Notes: generated by a model not told the origin, from the sequence alone. Counted from the first letter of the stretch, positions 1 to 12,338 are shown. The stretch: DNA of 64,000 bases from Phytophthora sp. 'mugwort' (GCA_033558025.1 JAUCEF010000011.1:1736001-1800000), one strand, 5' to 3'. Made by a program: numbers and translations.

Positions 1-34
1 TTTCGAGAAGTGTGGTGATGATTGATGTTTTGGC

Positions 35-38
35 GCCT

Positions 39-96
<58 letters not shown>

Positions 97-107
97 GGGT
101 CGCGGCA
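35..107 (+). tRNA. tRNA-Phe (GAA), unit 1
   Basis: Full cloverleaf. The D stem is positions 10-13 with 22-25. The anticodon stem is 27-31 with 39-43, around loop CTGAAGA, giving anticodon GAA. The T arm has loop TTCGATC. The A box is TAGCTCAGTTGG and the B box is GGTTCGATCCC. The discriminator is A and no CCA is encoded. The acceptor stem GCCTCGA/TCGCGGC has one mismatch, T4 against C69. A TTTT terminator follows at 109-112. It decodes UUC and, by wobble, UUU in cytosolic translation. Confidence 0.95.
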
Positions 108-590
108 CTTTTGCAACCTGTTGCTCTCCCCGACCCTTCCTTAACTCTTTGCAGCAACGGATGCGCGGGCTACCTCATCACACCCTGCTAGTCTTCCCTG
201 CTTATCGGCCTGGTATGGTGCTCGATTTATCGGATCAAGTCGGTCCTTGTTGGCGTGGTTCGAGCCTCGGTCGGTCGCATTCTGACGCCGCTGTCAACGC
301 TTAGCGCGGCTGTGTGGCGGTCCCAATAACACAACTTGGTCTCTGGAGCGTGGTGGACCGAGCTGCTGTATCCGAAAATACGGTTCGGCTTCAGAAGGGT
401 GAAGTCACAACGGCGAAGCCTGGCGGCTCATTTGAATCGAGCTGACGGCGACTCGGAGGTTGACGTGTCAGAAGAGGTAGGCATGAGGGAAACGGAGGCG
501 TGCATGTGCCATGGCGATCGTGCGAAGCGTTGTAGTGGTCGTGTGTGGGTGTCACTTTTCGAGAAGTGTGGTGATGATTGATGTTTTGGC

Positions 591-594
591 GCCT

Positions 595-652
<58 letters not shown>

Positions 653-663
653 GGGTCGCGGCA
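591..663 (+). tRNA. tRNA-Phe (GAA), unit 2
   Basis: tRNA body identical to unit 1; the spacer also carries the unit 1 variants (catttgaa, ccatgg). Confidence 0.95.
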
Positions 664-1146
664 CTTTTGCAACCTGTTGCTCTCCCCGACCCTTCCTTAA
701 CTCTTTGCAGCAACGGATGCGCGGGCTACCTCATCACACCCTGCTAGTCTTCCCTGCTTATCGGCCTGGTATGGTGCTCGATTTATCGGATCAAGTCGGT
801 CCTTGTTGGCGTGGTTCGAGCCTCGGTCGGTCGCATTCTGACGCCGCTGTCAACGCTTAGCGCGGCTGTGTGGCGGTCCCAATAACACAACTTGGTCTCT
901 GGAGCGTGGTGGACCGAGCTGCTGTATCCGAAAATACGGTTCGGCTTCAGAAGGGTGAAGTCACAACGGCGAAGCCTGGCGGCTCATTTGAATCGAGCTG
1001 ACGGCGACTCGGAGGTTGACGTGTCAGAAGAGGTAGGCATGAGGGAAACGGAGGCGTGCATGTGCCATGGCGATCGTGCGAAGCGTTGTAGTGGTCGTGT
1101 GTGGGTGTCACTTTTCGAGAAGTGTGGTGATGATTGATGTTTTGGC

Positions 1147-1150
1147 GCCT

Positions 1151-1208
<58 letters not shown>

Positions 1209-1219
1209 GGGTCGCGGCA
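1147..1219 (+). tRNA. tRNA-Phe (GAA), unit 3
   Basis: tRNA body unchanged; the spacer has agctcttttgcag (extra T) and catttgaa. Confidence 0.95.
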
Positions 1220-1703
1220 CTTTTGCAACCTGTTGCTCTCCCCGACCCTTCCTTAGCTCTTTTGCAGCAACGGATGCGCGGGCTACCTCATCACACCCTG
1301 CTAGTCTTCCCTGCTTATCGGCCTGGTATGGTGCTCGATTTATCGGATCAAGTCGGTCCTTGTTGGCGTGGTTCGAGCCTCGGTCGGTCGCATTCTGACG
1401 CCGCTGTCAACGCTTAGCGCGGCTGTGTGGCGGTCCCAATAACACAACTTGGTCTCTGGAGCGTGGTGGACCGAGCTGCTGTATCCGAAAATACGGTTCG
1501 GCTTCAGAAGGGTGAAGTCACAACGGCGAAGCCTGGCGGCTCATTTGAATCGAGCTGACGGCGACTCGGAGGTTGACGTGTCAGAAGAGGTAGGCATGAG
1601 GGAAACGGAGGCGTGCATGTGCCATGGCGATCGTGCGAAGCGTTGTAGTGGTCGTGTGTGGGTGTCACTTTTCGAGAAGTGTGGTGATGATTGATGTTTT
1701 GGC

Positions 1704-1707
1704 GCCT

Positions 1708-1765
<58 letters not shown>

Positions 1766-1776
1766 GGGTCGCGGCA
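1704..1776 (+). tRNA. tRNA-Phe (GAA), unit 4
   Basis: tRNA body unchanged; the spacer has cgtttgaa and the inserted A in ccaatgg. Confidence 0.95.
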
Positions 1777-2260
1777 CTTTTGCAACCTGTTGCTCTCCCC
1801 GACCCTTCCTTAACTCTTTGCAGCAACGGATGCGCGGGCTACCTCATCACACCCTGCTAGTCTTCCCTGCTTATCGGCCTGGTATGGTGCTCGATTTATC
1901 GGATCAAGTCGGTCCTTGTTGGCGTGGTTCGAGCCTCGGTCGGTCGCATTCTGACGCCGCTGTCAACGCTTAGCGCGGCTGTGTGGCGGTCCCAATAACA
2001 CAACTTGGTCTCTGGAGCGTGGTGGACCGAGCTGCTGTATCCGAAAATACGGTTCGGCTTCAGAAGGGTGAAGTCACAACGGCGAAGCCTGGCGGCTCGT
2101 TTGAATCGAGCTGACGGCGACTCGGAGGTTGACGTGTCAGAAGAGGTAGGCATGAGGGAAACGGAGGCGTGCATGTGCCAATGGCGATCGTGCGAAGCGT
2201 TGTAGTGGTCGTGTGTGGGTGTCACTTTTCGAGAAGTGTGGTGATGATTGATGTTTTGGC

Positions 2261-2264
2261 GCCT

Positions 2265-2322
<58 letters not shown>

Positions 2323-2333
2323 GGGTCGCGGCA
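2261..2333 (+). tRNA. tRNA-Phe (GAA), unit 5
   Basis: tRNA body unchanged; spacer marks acgcctag and gcatgg. Confidence 0.95.
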
Positions 2334-2816
2334 CTTTTGCAACCTGTTGCTCTCCCCGACCCTTCCTTAACTCTTTGCAGCAACGGATGCGCGGGCTACC
2401 TCATCACACCCTGCTAGTCTTCCCTGCTTATCGGCCTGGTATGGTGCTCGATTTATCGGATCAAGTCGGTCCTTGTTGGCGTGGTTCGAGCCTCGGTCGG
2501 TCGCATTCTGACGCCGCTGTCAACGCCTAGCGCGGCTGTGTGGCGGTCCCAATAACACAACTTGGTCTCTGGAGCATGGTGGACCGAGCTGCTGTATCCG
2601 AAAATACGGTTCGGCTTCAGAAGGGTGAAGTCACAACGGCGAAGCCTGGCGGCTCGTTTGAATCGAGCTGACGGCGACTCGGAGGTTGACGTGTCAGAAG
2701 AGGTAGGCATGAGGGAAACGGAGGCGTGCATGTGCCATGGCGATCGTGCGAAGCGTTGTAGTGGTCGTGTGTGGGTGTCACTTTTCGAGAAGTGTGGTGA
2801 TGATTGATGTTTTGGC

Positions 2817-2820
2817 GCCT

Positions 2821-2878
<58 letters not shown>

Positions 2879-2889
2879 GGGTCGCGGCA
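2817..2889 (+). tRNA. tRNA-Phe (GAA), unit 6
   Basis: tRNA body unchanged; spacer marks cttttgccg, acgcctag and gcatgg. Confidence 0.95.
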
Positions 2890-3373
2890 CTTTTGCAACC
2901 TGTTGCTCTCCCCGACCCTTCCTTAACTCTTTTGCCGCAACGGATGCGCGGGCTACCTCATCACACCCTGCTAGTCTTCCCTGCTTATCGGCCTGGTATG
3001 GTGCTCGATTTATCGGATCAAGTCGGTCCTTGTTGGCGTGGTTCGAGCCTCGGTCGGTCGCATTCTGACGCCGCTGTCAACGCCTAGCGCGGCTGTGTGG
3101 CGGTCCCAATAACACAACTTGGTCTCTGGAGCATGGTGGACCGAGCTGCTGTATCCGAAAATACGGTTCGGCTTCAGAAGGGTGAAGTCACAACGGCGAA
3201 GCCTGGCGGCTCGTTTGAATCGAGCTGACGGCGACTCGGAGGTTGACGTGTCAGAAGAGGTAGGCATGAGGGAAACGGAGGCGTGCATGTGCCATGGCGA
3301 TCGTGCGAAGCGTTGTAGTGGTCGTGTGTGGGTGTCACTTTTCGAGAAGTGTGGTGATGATTGATGTTTTGGC

Positions 3374-3377
3374 GCCT

Positions 3378-3435
<58 letters not shown>

Positions 3436-3446
3436 GGGTCGCGGCA
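3374..3446 (+). tRNA. tRNA-Phe (GAA), unit 7
   Basis: tRNA body unchanged; spacer mark gcatgg with acgcttag. Confidence 0.95.
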
Positions 3447-3929
3447 CTTTTGCAACCTGTTGCTCTCCCCGACCCTTCCTTAACTCTTTGCAGCAACGGA
3501 TGCGCGGGCTACCTCATCACACCCTGCTAGTCTTCCCTGCTTATCGGCCTGGTATGGTGCTCGATTTATCGGATCAAGTCGGTCCTTGTTGGCGTGGTTC
3601 GAGCCTCGGTCGGTCGCATTCTGACGCCGCTGTCAACGCTTAGCGCGGCTGTGTGGCGGTCCCAATAACACAACTTGGTCTCTGGAGCATGGTGGACCGA
3701 GCTGCTGTATCCGAAAATACGGTTCGGCTTCAGAAGGGTGAAGTCACAACGGCGAAGCCTGGCGGCTCGTTTGAATCGAGCTGACGGCGACTCGGAGGTT
3801 GACGTGTCAGAAGAGGTAGGCATGAGGGAAACGGAGGCGTGCATGTGCCATGGCGATCGTGCGAAGCGTTGTAGTGGTCGTGTGTGGGTGTCACTTTTCG
3901 AGAAGTGTGGTGATGATTGATGTTTTGGC

Positions 3930-3933
3930 GCCT

Positions 3934-3991
<58 letters not shown>

Positions 3992-4002
3992 GGGTCGCGG
4001 CA
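3930..4002 (+). tRNA. tRNA-Phe (GAA), unit 8
   Basis: tRNA body unchanged; spacer marks cttttgccg and acgcctag, but gcgtgg. Confidence 0.95.
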
Positions 4003-4486
4003 CTTTTGCAACCTGTTGCTCTCCCCGACCCTTCCTTAACTCTTTTGCCGCAACGGATGCGCGGGCTACCTCATCACACCCTGCTAGTCTTCCCTGCTTA
4101 TCGGCCTGGTATGGTGCTCGATTTATCGGATCAAGTCGGTCCTTGTTGGCGTGGTTCGAGCCTCGGTCGGTCGCATTCTGACGCCGCTGTCAACGCCTAG
4201 CGCGGCTGTGTGGCGGTCCCAATAACACAACTTGGTCTCTGGAGCGTGGTGGACCGAGCTGCTGTATCCGAAAATACGGTTCGGCTTCAGAAGGGTGAAG
4301 TCACAACGGCGAAGCCTGGCGGCTCGTTTGAATCGAGCTGACGGCGACTCGGAGGTTGACGTGTCAGAAGAGGTAGGCATGAGGGAAACGGAGGCGTGCA
4401 TGTGCCATGGCGATCGTGCGAAGCGTTGTAGTGGTCGTGTGTGGGTGTCACTTTTCGAGAAGTGTGGTGATGATTGATGTTTTGGC

Positions 4487-4490
4487 GCCT

Positions 4491-4548
<58 letters not shown>

Positions 4549-4559
4549 GGGTCGCGGCA
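4487..4559 (+). tRNA. tRNA-Phe (GAA), unit 9
   Basis: tRNA body unchanged; spacer mark agctcttttgccg. Confidence 0.95.
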
Positions 4560-5043
4560 CTTTTGCAACCTGTTGCTCTCCCCGACCCTTCCTTAGCTCT
4601 TTTGCCGCAACGGATGCGCGGGCTACCTCATCACACCCTGCTAGTCTTCCCTGCTTATCGGCCTGGTATGGTGCTCGATTTATCGGATCAAGTCGGTCCT
4701 TGTTGGCGTGGTTCGAGCCTCGGTCGGTCGCATTCTGACGCCGCTGTCAACGCTTAGCGCGGCTGTGTGGCGGTCCCAATAACACAACTTGGTCTCTGGA
4801 GCGTGGTGGACCGAGCTGCTGTATCCGAAAATACGGTTCGGCTTCAGAAGGGTGAAGTCACAACGGCGAAGCCTGGCGGCTCGTTTGAATCGAGCTGACG
4901 GCGACTCGGAGGTTGACGTGTCAGAAGAGGTAGGCATGAGGGAAACGGAGGCGTGCATGTGCCATGGCGATCGTGCGAAGCGTTGTAGTGGTCGTGTGTG
5001 GGTGTCACTTTTCGAGAAGTGTGGTGATGATTGATGTTTTGGC

Positions 5044-5047
5044 GCCT

Positions 5048-5105
<58 letters not shown>

Positions 5106-5116
5106 GGGTCGCGGCA
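5044..5116 (+). tRNA. tRNA-Phe (GAA), unit 10
   Basis: tRNA body unchanged; spacer marks agctcttttgccg and caggagg. Confidence 0.95.
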
Positions 5117-5600
5117 CTTTTGCAACCTGTTGCTCTCCCCGACCCTTCCTTAGCTCTTTTGCCGCAACGGATGCGCGGGCTACCTCATCACACCCTGCTA
5201 GTCTTCCCTGCTTATCGGCCTGGTATGGTGCTCGATTTATCGGATCAAGTCGGTCCTTGTTGGCGTGGTTCGAGCCTCGGTCGGTCGCATTCTGACGCCG
5301 CTGTCAACGCTTAGCGCGGCTGTGTGGCGGTCCCAATAACACAACTTGGTCTCTGGAGCGTGGTGGACCGAGCTGCTGTATCCGAAAATACGGTTCGGCT
5401 TCAGGAGGGTGAAGTCACAACGGCGAAGCCTGGCGGCTCGTTTGAATCGAGCTGACGGCGACTCGGAGGTTGACGTGTCAGAAGAGGTAGGCATGAGGGA
5501 AACGGAGGCGTGCATGTGCCATGGCGATCGTGCGAAGCGTTGTAGTGGTCGTGTGTGGGTGTCACTTTTCGAGAAGTGTGGTGATGATTGATGTTTTGGC

Positions 5601-5673
5601 GCCTCGATAGCTCAGTTGGGAGAGCGTCAGACTAAAGATCTGAAGGTCCCTGGTTCGATCCCGGGTCGCGGCA
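5601..5673 (+). tRNA. tRNA-Phe variant with AAA anticodon, unit 11
   Basis: The anticodon loop reads CTAAAGA instead of CTGAAGA because position 34 (base 5634) is A in place of G, so the anticodon is AAA. All other tRNA positions match unit 1. A34 would read UUU directly, or be modified to inosine if a deaminase accepts it. GAA is the anticodon normally used for Phe in eukaryotes, so this is probably a mutated copy. The spacer has caggagg, like unit 10. Confidence 0.9.
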
Positions 5674-6156
5674 CTTTTGCAACCTGTTGCTCTCCCCGAC
5701 CCTTCCTTAACTCTTTGCAGCAACGGATGCGCGGGCTACCTCATCACACCCTGCTAGTCTTCCCTGCTTATCGGCCTGGTATGGTGCTCGATTTATCGGA
5801 TCAAGTCGGTCCTTGTTGGCGTGGTTCGAGCCTCGGTCGGTCGCATTCTGACGCCGCTGTCAACGCTTAGCGCGGCTGTGTGGCGGTCCCAATAACACAA
5901 CTTGGTCTCTGGAGCGTGGTGGACCGAGCTGCTGTATCCGAAAATACGGTTCGGCTTCAGGAGGGTGAAGTCACAACGGCGAAGCCTGGCGGCTCGTTTG
6001 AATCGAGCTGACGGCGACTCGGAGGTTGACGTGTCAGAAGAGGTAGGCATGAGGGAAACGGAGGCGTGCATGTGCCATGGCGATCGTGCGAAGCGTTGTA
6101 GTGGTCGTGTGTGGGTGTCACTTTTCGAGAAGTGTGGTGATGATTGATGTTTTGGC

Positions 6157-6160
6157 GCCT

Positions 6161-6218
<58 letters not shown>

Positions 6219-6229
6219 GGGTCGCGGCA
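6157..6229 (+). tRNA. tRNA-Phe (GAA), unit 12
   Basis: tRNA body unchanged; spacer has cgtttgaa and no other mark. Confidence 0.95.
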
Positions 6230-6712
6230 CTTTTGCAACCTGTTGCTCTCCCCGACCCTTCCTTAACTCTTTGCAGCAACGGATGCGCGGGCTACCTCAT
6301 CACACCCTGCTAGTCTTCCCTGCTTATCGGCCTGGTATGGTGCTCGATTTATCGGATCAAGTCGGTCCTTGTTGGCGTGGTTCGAGCCTCGGTCGGTCGC
6401 ATTCTGACGCCGCTGTCAACGCTTAGCGCGGCTGTGTGGCGGTCCCAATAACACAACTTGGTCTCTGGAGCGTGGTGGACCGAGCTGCTGTATCCGAAAA
6501 TACGGTTCGGCTTCAGAAGGGTGAAGTCACAACGGCGAAGCCTGGCGGCTCGTTTGAATCGAGCTGACGGCGACTCGGAGGTTGACGTGTCAGAAGAGGT
6601 AGGCATGAGGGAAACGGAGGCGTGCATGTGCCATGGCGATCGTGCGAAGCGTTGTAGTGGTCGTGTGTGGGTGTCACTTTTCGAGAAGTGTGGTGATGAT
6701 TGATGTTTTGGC

Positions 6713-6716
6713 GCCT

Positions 6717-6774
<58 letters not shown>

Positions 6775-6785
6775 GGGTCGCGGCA
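6713..6785 (+). tRNA. tRNA-Phe (GAA), unit 13
   Basis: tRNA body unchanged; spacer marks tttgtcgg and aactcttag, the latter private to this unit. Confidence 0.95.
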
Positions 6786-7268
6786 CTTTTGCAACCTGTT
6801 GCTCTCCCCGACCCTTCCTTAACTCTTTGCAGCAACGGATGCGCGGGCTACCTCATCACACCCTGCTAGTCTTCCCTGCTTATCGGCCTGGTATGGTGCT
6901 CGATTTGTCGGATCAAGTCGGTCCTTGTTGGCGTGGTTCGAGCCTCGGTCGGTCGCATTCTGACGCCGCTGTCAACTCTTAGCGCGGCTGTGTGGCGGTC
7001 CCAATAACACAACTTGGTCTCTGGAGCGTGGTGGACCGAGCTGCTGTATCCGAAAATACGGTTCGGCTTCAGAAGGGTGAAGTCACAACGGCGAAGCCTG
7101 GCGGCTCGTTTGAATCGAGCTGACGGCGACTCGGAGGTTGACGTGTCAGAAGAGGTAGGCATGAGGGAAACGGAGGCGTGCATGTGCCATGGCGATCGTG
7201 CGAAGCGTTGTAGTGGTCGTGTGTGGGTGTCACTTTTCGAGAAGTGTGGTGATGATTGATGTTTTGGC

Positions 7269-7272
7269 GCCT

Positions 7273-7330
<58 letters not shown>

Positions 7331-7341
7331 GGGTCGCGGCA
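7269..7341 (+). tRNA. tRNA-Phe (GAA), unit 14
   Basis: tRNA body unchanged; spacer marks ccctgaccc and a one-base deletion (gagaatgtgg), making this the 555-bp unit. Confidence 0.95.
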
Positions 7342-7823
7342 CTTTTGCAACCTGTTGCTCTCCCTGACCCTTCCTTAACTCTTTGCAGCAACGGATGCGC
7401 GGGCTACCTCATCACACCCTGCTAGTCTTCCCTGCTTATCGGCCTGGTATGGTGCTCGATTTATCGGATCAAGTCGGTCCTTGTTGGCGTGGTTCGAGCC
7501 TCGGTCGGTCGCATTCTGACGCCGCTGTCAACGCTTAGCGCGGCTGTGTGGCGGTCCCAATAACACAACTTGGTCTCTGGAGCGTGGTGGACCGAGCTGC
7601 TGTATCCGAAAATACGGTTCGGCTTCAGAAGGGTGAAGTCACAACGGCGAAGCCTGGCGGCTCGTTTGAATCGAGCTGACGGCGACTCGGAGGTTGACGT
7701 GTCAGAAGAGGTAGGCATGAGGGAAACGGAGGCGTGCATGTGCCATGGCGATCGTGCGAAGCGTTGTAGTGGTCGTGTGTGGGTGTCACTTTTCGAGAAT
7801 GTGGTGATGATTGATGTTTTGGC

Positions 7824-7827
7824 GCCT

Positions 7828-7885
<58 letters not shown>

Positions 7886-7896
7886 GGGTCGCGGCA
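7824..7896 (+). tRNA. tRNA-Phe (GAA), unit 15
   Basis: tRNA body unchanged; spacer mark ccaatgg. Confidence 0.95.
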
Positions 7897-8380
7897 CTTT
7901 TGCAACCTGTTGCTCTCCCCGACCCTTCCTTAACTCTTTGCAGCAACGGATGCGCGGGCTACCTCATCACACCCTGCTAGTCTTCCCTGCTTATCGGCCT
8001 GGTATGGTGCTCGATTTATCGGATCAAGTCGGTCCTTGTTGGCGTGGTTCGAGCCTCGGTCGGTCGCATTCTGACGCCGCTGTCAACGCTTAGCGCGGCT
8101 GTGTGGCGGTCCCAATAACACAACTTGGTCTCTGGAGCGTGGTGGACCGAGCTGCTGTATCCGAAAATACGGTTCGGCTTCAGAAGGGTGAAGTCACAAC
8201 GGCGAAGCCTGGCGGCTCGTTTGAATCGAGCTGACGGCGACTCGGAGGTTGACGTGTCAGAAGAGGTAGGCATGAGGGAAACGGAGGCGTGCATGTGCCA
8301 ATGGCGATCGTGCGAAGCGTTGTAGTGGTCGTGTGTGGGTGTCACTTTTCGAGAAGTGTGGTGATGATTGATGTTTTGGC

Positions 8381-8384
8381 GCCT

Positions 8385-8442
<58 letters not shown>

Positions 8443-8453
8443 GGGTCGCGGCA
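8381..8453 (+). tRNA. tRNA-Phe (GAA), unit 16
   Basis: tRNA body unchanged; spacer marks ccctgaccc, tttgtcgg, caggagg and ccaatgg. Confidence 0.95.
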
Positions 8454-8937
8454 CTTTTGCAACCTGTTGCTCTCCCTGACCCTTCCTTAACTCTTTGCAG
8501 CAACGGATGCGCGGGCTACCTCATCACACCCTGCTAGTCTTCCCTGCTTATCGGCCTGGTATGGTGCTCGATTTGTCGGATCAAGTCGGTCCTTGTTGGC
8601 GTGGTTCGAGCCTCGGTCGGTCGCATTCTGACGCCGCTGTCAACGCTTAGCGCGGCTGTGTGGCGGTCCCAATAACACAACTTGGTCTCTGGAGCGTGGT
8701 GGACCGAGCTGCTGTATCCGAAAATACGGTTCGGCTTCAGGAGGGTGAAGTCACAACGGCGAAGCCTGGCGGCTCGTTTGAATCGAGCTGACGGCGACTC
8801 GGAGGTTGACGTGTCAGAAGAGGTAGGCATGAGGGAAACGGAGGCGTGCATGTGCCAATGGCGATCGTGCGAAGCGTTGTAGTGGTCGTGTGTGGGTGTC
8901 ACTTTTCGAGAAGTGTGGTGATGATTGATGTTTTGGC

Positions 8938-8941
8938 GCCT

Positions 8942-8999
<58 letters not shown>

Positions 9000-9010
9000 G
9001 GGTCGCGGCA
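8938..9010 (+). tRNA. tRNA-Phe (GAA), unit 17
   Basis: tRNA body unchanged; spacer mark ccaatgg. Confidence 0.95.
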
Positions 9011-9494
9011 CTTTTGCAACCTGTTGCTCTCCCCGACCCTTCCTTAACTCTTTGCAGCAACGGATGCGCGGGCTACCTCATCACACCCTGCTAGTCTTCC
9101 CTGCTTATCGGCCTGGTATGGTGCTCGATTTATCGGATCAAGTCGGTCCTTGTTGGCGTGGTTCGAGCCTCGGTCGGTCGCATTCTGACGCCGCTGTCAA
9201 CGCTTAGCGCGGCTGTGTGGCGGTCCCAATAACACAACTTGGTCTCTGGAGCGTGGTGGACCGAGCTGCTGTATCCGAAAATACGGTTCGGCTTCAGAAG
9301 GGTGAAGTCACAACGGCGAAGCCTGGCGGCTCGTTTGAATCGAGCTGACGGCGACTCGGAGGTTGACGTGTCAGAAGAGGTAGGCATGAGGGAAACGGAG
9401 GCGTGCATGTGCCAATGGCGATCGTGCGAAGCGTTGTAGTGGTCGTGTGTGGGTGTCACTTTTCGAGAAGTGTGGTGATGATTGATGTTTTGGC

Positions 9495-9498
9495 GCCT

Positions 9499-9556
<58 letters not shown>

Positions 9557-9567
9557 GGGTCGCGGCA
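9495..9567 (+). tRNA. tRNA-Phe (GAA), unit 18
   Basis: tRNA body unchanged; spacer marks gcgtgattcg (private) and ccaatgg. Confidence 0.95.
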
Positions 9568-10051
9568 CTTTTGCAACCTGTTGCTCTCCCCGACCCTTCC
9601 TTAACTCTTTGCAGCAACGGATGCGCGGGCTACCTCATCACACCCTGCTAGTCTTCCCTGCTTATCGGCCTGGTATGGTGCTCGATTTATCGGATCAAGT
9701 CGGTCCTTGTTGGCGTGATTCGAGCCTCGGTCGGTCGCATTCTGACGCCGCTGTCAACGCTTAGCGCGGCTGTGTGGCGGTCCCAATAACACAACTTGGT
9801 CTCTGGAGCGTGGTGGACCGAGCTGCTGTATCCGAAAATACGGTTCGGCTTCAGAAGGGTGAAGTCACAACGGCGAAGCCTGGCGGCTCGTTTGAATCGA
9901 GCTGACGGCGACTCGGAGGTTGACGTGTCAGAAGAGGTAGGCATGAGGGAAACGGAGGCGTGCATGTGCCAATGGCGATCGTGCGAAGCGTTGTAGTGGT
10001 CGTGTGTGGGTGTCACTTTTCGAGAAGTGTGGTGATGATTGATGTTTTGGC

Positions 10052-10055
10052 GCCT

Positions 10056-10113
<58 letters not shown>

Positions 10114-10124
10114 GGGTCGCGGCA
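10052..10124 (+). tRNA. tRNA-Phe (GAA), unit 19
   Basis: tRNA body unchanged; spacer mark agctcttttgcag with cgtttgaa. Confidence 0.95.
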
Positions 10125-10608
10125 CTTTTGCAACCTGTTGCTCTCCCCGACCCTTCCTTAGCTCTTTTGCAGCAACGGATGCGCGGGCTACCTCATCACA
10201 CCCTGCTAGTCTTCCCTGCTTATCGGCCTGGTATGGTGCTCGATTTATCGGATCAAGTCGGTCCTTGTTGGCGTGGTTCGAGCCTCGGTCGGTCGCATTC
10301 TGACGCCGCTGTCAACGCTTAGCGCGGCTGTGTGGCGGTCCCAATAACACAACTTGGTCTCTGGAGCGTGGTGGACCGAGCTGCTGTATCCGAAAATACG
10401 GTTCGGCTTCAGAAGGGTGAAGTCACAACGGCGAAGCCTGGCGGCTCGTTTGAATCGAGCTGACGGCGACTCGGAGGTTGACGTGTCAGAAGAGGTAGGC
10501 ATGAGGGAAACGGAGGCGTGCATGTGCCATGGCGATCGTGCGAAGCGTTGTAGTGGTCGTGTGTGGGTGTCACTTTTCGAGAAGTGTGGTGATGATTGAT
10601 GTTTTGGC

Positions 10609-10612
10609 GCCT

Positions 10613-10670
<58 letters not shown>

Positions 10671-10681
10671 GGGTCGCGGCA
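10609..10681 (+). tRNA. tRNA-Phe (GAA), unit 20
   Basis: tRNA body unchanged; spacer haplotype gcatgg, ttcagcttc, cgtttaaa, shared with units 29, 35, 38 and 40. Confidence 0.95.
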
Positions 10682-11164
10682 CTTTTGCAACCTGTTGCTC
10701 TCCCCGACCCTTCCTTAACTCTTTGCAGCAACGGATGCGCGGGCTACCTCATCACACCCTGCTAGTCTTCCCTGCTTATCGGCCTGGTATGGTGCTCGAT
10801 TTATCGGATCAAGTCGGTCCTTGTTGGCGTGGTTCGAGCCTCGGTCGGTCGCATTCTGACGCCGCTGTCAACGCTTAGCGCGGCTGTGTGGCGGTCCCAA
10901 TAACACAACTTGGTCTCTGGAGCATGGTGGACCGAGCTGCTGTATCCGAAAATACGGTTCAGCTTCAGAAGGGTGAAGTCACAACGGCGAAGCCTGGCGG
11001 CTCGTTTAAATCGAGCTGACGGCGACTCGGAGGTTGACGTGTCAGAAGAGGTAGGCATGAGGGAAACGGAGGCGTGCATGTGCCATGGCGATCGTGCGAA
11101 GCGTTGTAGTGGTCGTGTGTGGGTGTCACTTTTCGAGAAGTGTGGTGATGATTGATGTTTTGGC

Positions 11165-11168
11165 GCCT

Positions 11169-11226
<58 letters not shown>

Positions 11227-11237
11227 GGGTCGCGGCA
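11165..11237 (+). tRNA. tRNA-Phe (GAA), unit 21
   Basis: tRNA body unchanged; spacer marks tttgtcgg and acgaagg, shared only with unit 36. Confidence 0.95.
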
Positions 11238-11720
11238 CTTTTGCAACCTGTTGCTCTCCCCGACCCTTCCTTAACTCTTTGCAGCAACGGATGCGCGGGC
11301 TACCTCATCACACCCTGCTAGTCTTCCCTGCTTATCGGCCTGGTATGGTGCTCGATTTGTCGGATCAAGTCGGTCCTTGTTGGCGTGGTTCGAGCCTCGG
11401 TCGGTCGCATTCTGACGCCGCTGTCAACGCTTAGCGCGGCTGTGTGGCGGTCCCAATAACACAACTTGGTCTCTGGAGCGTGGTGGACCGAGCTGCTGTA
11501 TCCGAAAATACGGTTCGGCTTCAGAAGGGTGAAGTCACAACGGCGAAGCCTGGCGGCTCGTTTGAATCGAGCTGACGGCGACTCGGAGGTTGACGTGTCA
11601 GAAGAGGTAGGCATGAGGGAAACGAAGGCGTGCATGTGCCATGGCGATCGTGCGAAGCGTTGTAGTGGTCGTGTGTGGGTGTCACTTTTCGAGAAGTGTG
11701 GTGATGATTGATGTTTTGGC

Positions 11721-11724
11721 GCCT

Positions 11725-11782
<58 letters not shown>

Positions 11783-11793
11783 GGGTCGCGGCA
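11721..11793 (+). tRNA. tRNA-Phe (GAA), unit 22
   Basis: tRNA body unchanged; spacer marks ccctgaccc, tttgtcgg and gatcatgcg (private). Confidence 0.95.
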
Positions 11794-12276
11794 CTTTTGC
11801 AACCTGTTGCTCTCCCTGACCCTTCCTTAACTCTTTGCAGCAACGGATGCGCGGGCTACCTCATCACACCCTGCTAGTCTTCCCTGCTTATCGGCCTGGT
11901 ATGGTGCTCGATTTGTCGGATCAAGTCGGTCCTTGTTGGCGTGGTTCGAGCCTCGGTCGGTCGCATTCTGACGCCGCTGTCAACGCTTAGCGCGGCTGTG
12001 TGGCGGTCCCAATAACACAACTTGGTCTCTGGAGCGTGGTGGACCGAGCTGCTGTATCCGAAAATACGGTTCGGCTTCAGAAGGGTGAAGTCACAACGGC
12101 GAAGCCTGGCGGCTCGTTTGAATCGAGCTGACGGCGACTCGGAGGTTGACGTGTCAGAAGAGGTAGGCATGAGGGAAACGGAGGCGTGCATGTGCCATGG
12201 CGATCATGCGAAGCGTTGTAGTGGTCGTGTGTGGGTGTCACTTTTCGAGAAGTGTGGTGATGATTGATGTTTTGGC

Positions 12277-12280
12277 GCCT

Positions 12281-12338
<58 letters not shown>

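Noticed and set aside
18..34. TGATGATTGATG upstream of each tRNA as a box C snoRNA
   Set aside because: No box D, guide region or closing stem at a sensible distance; the only nearby CTGA words are inside the tRNA.
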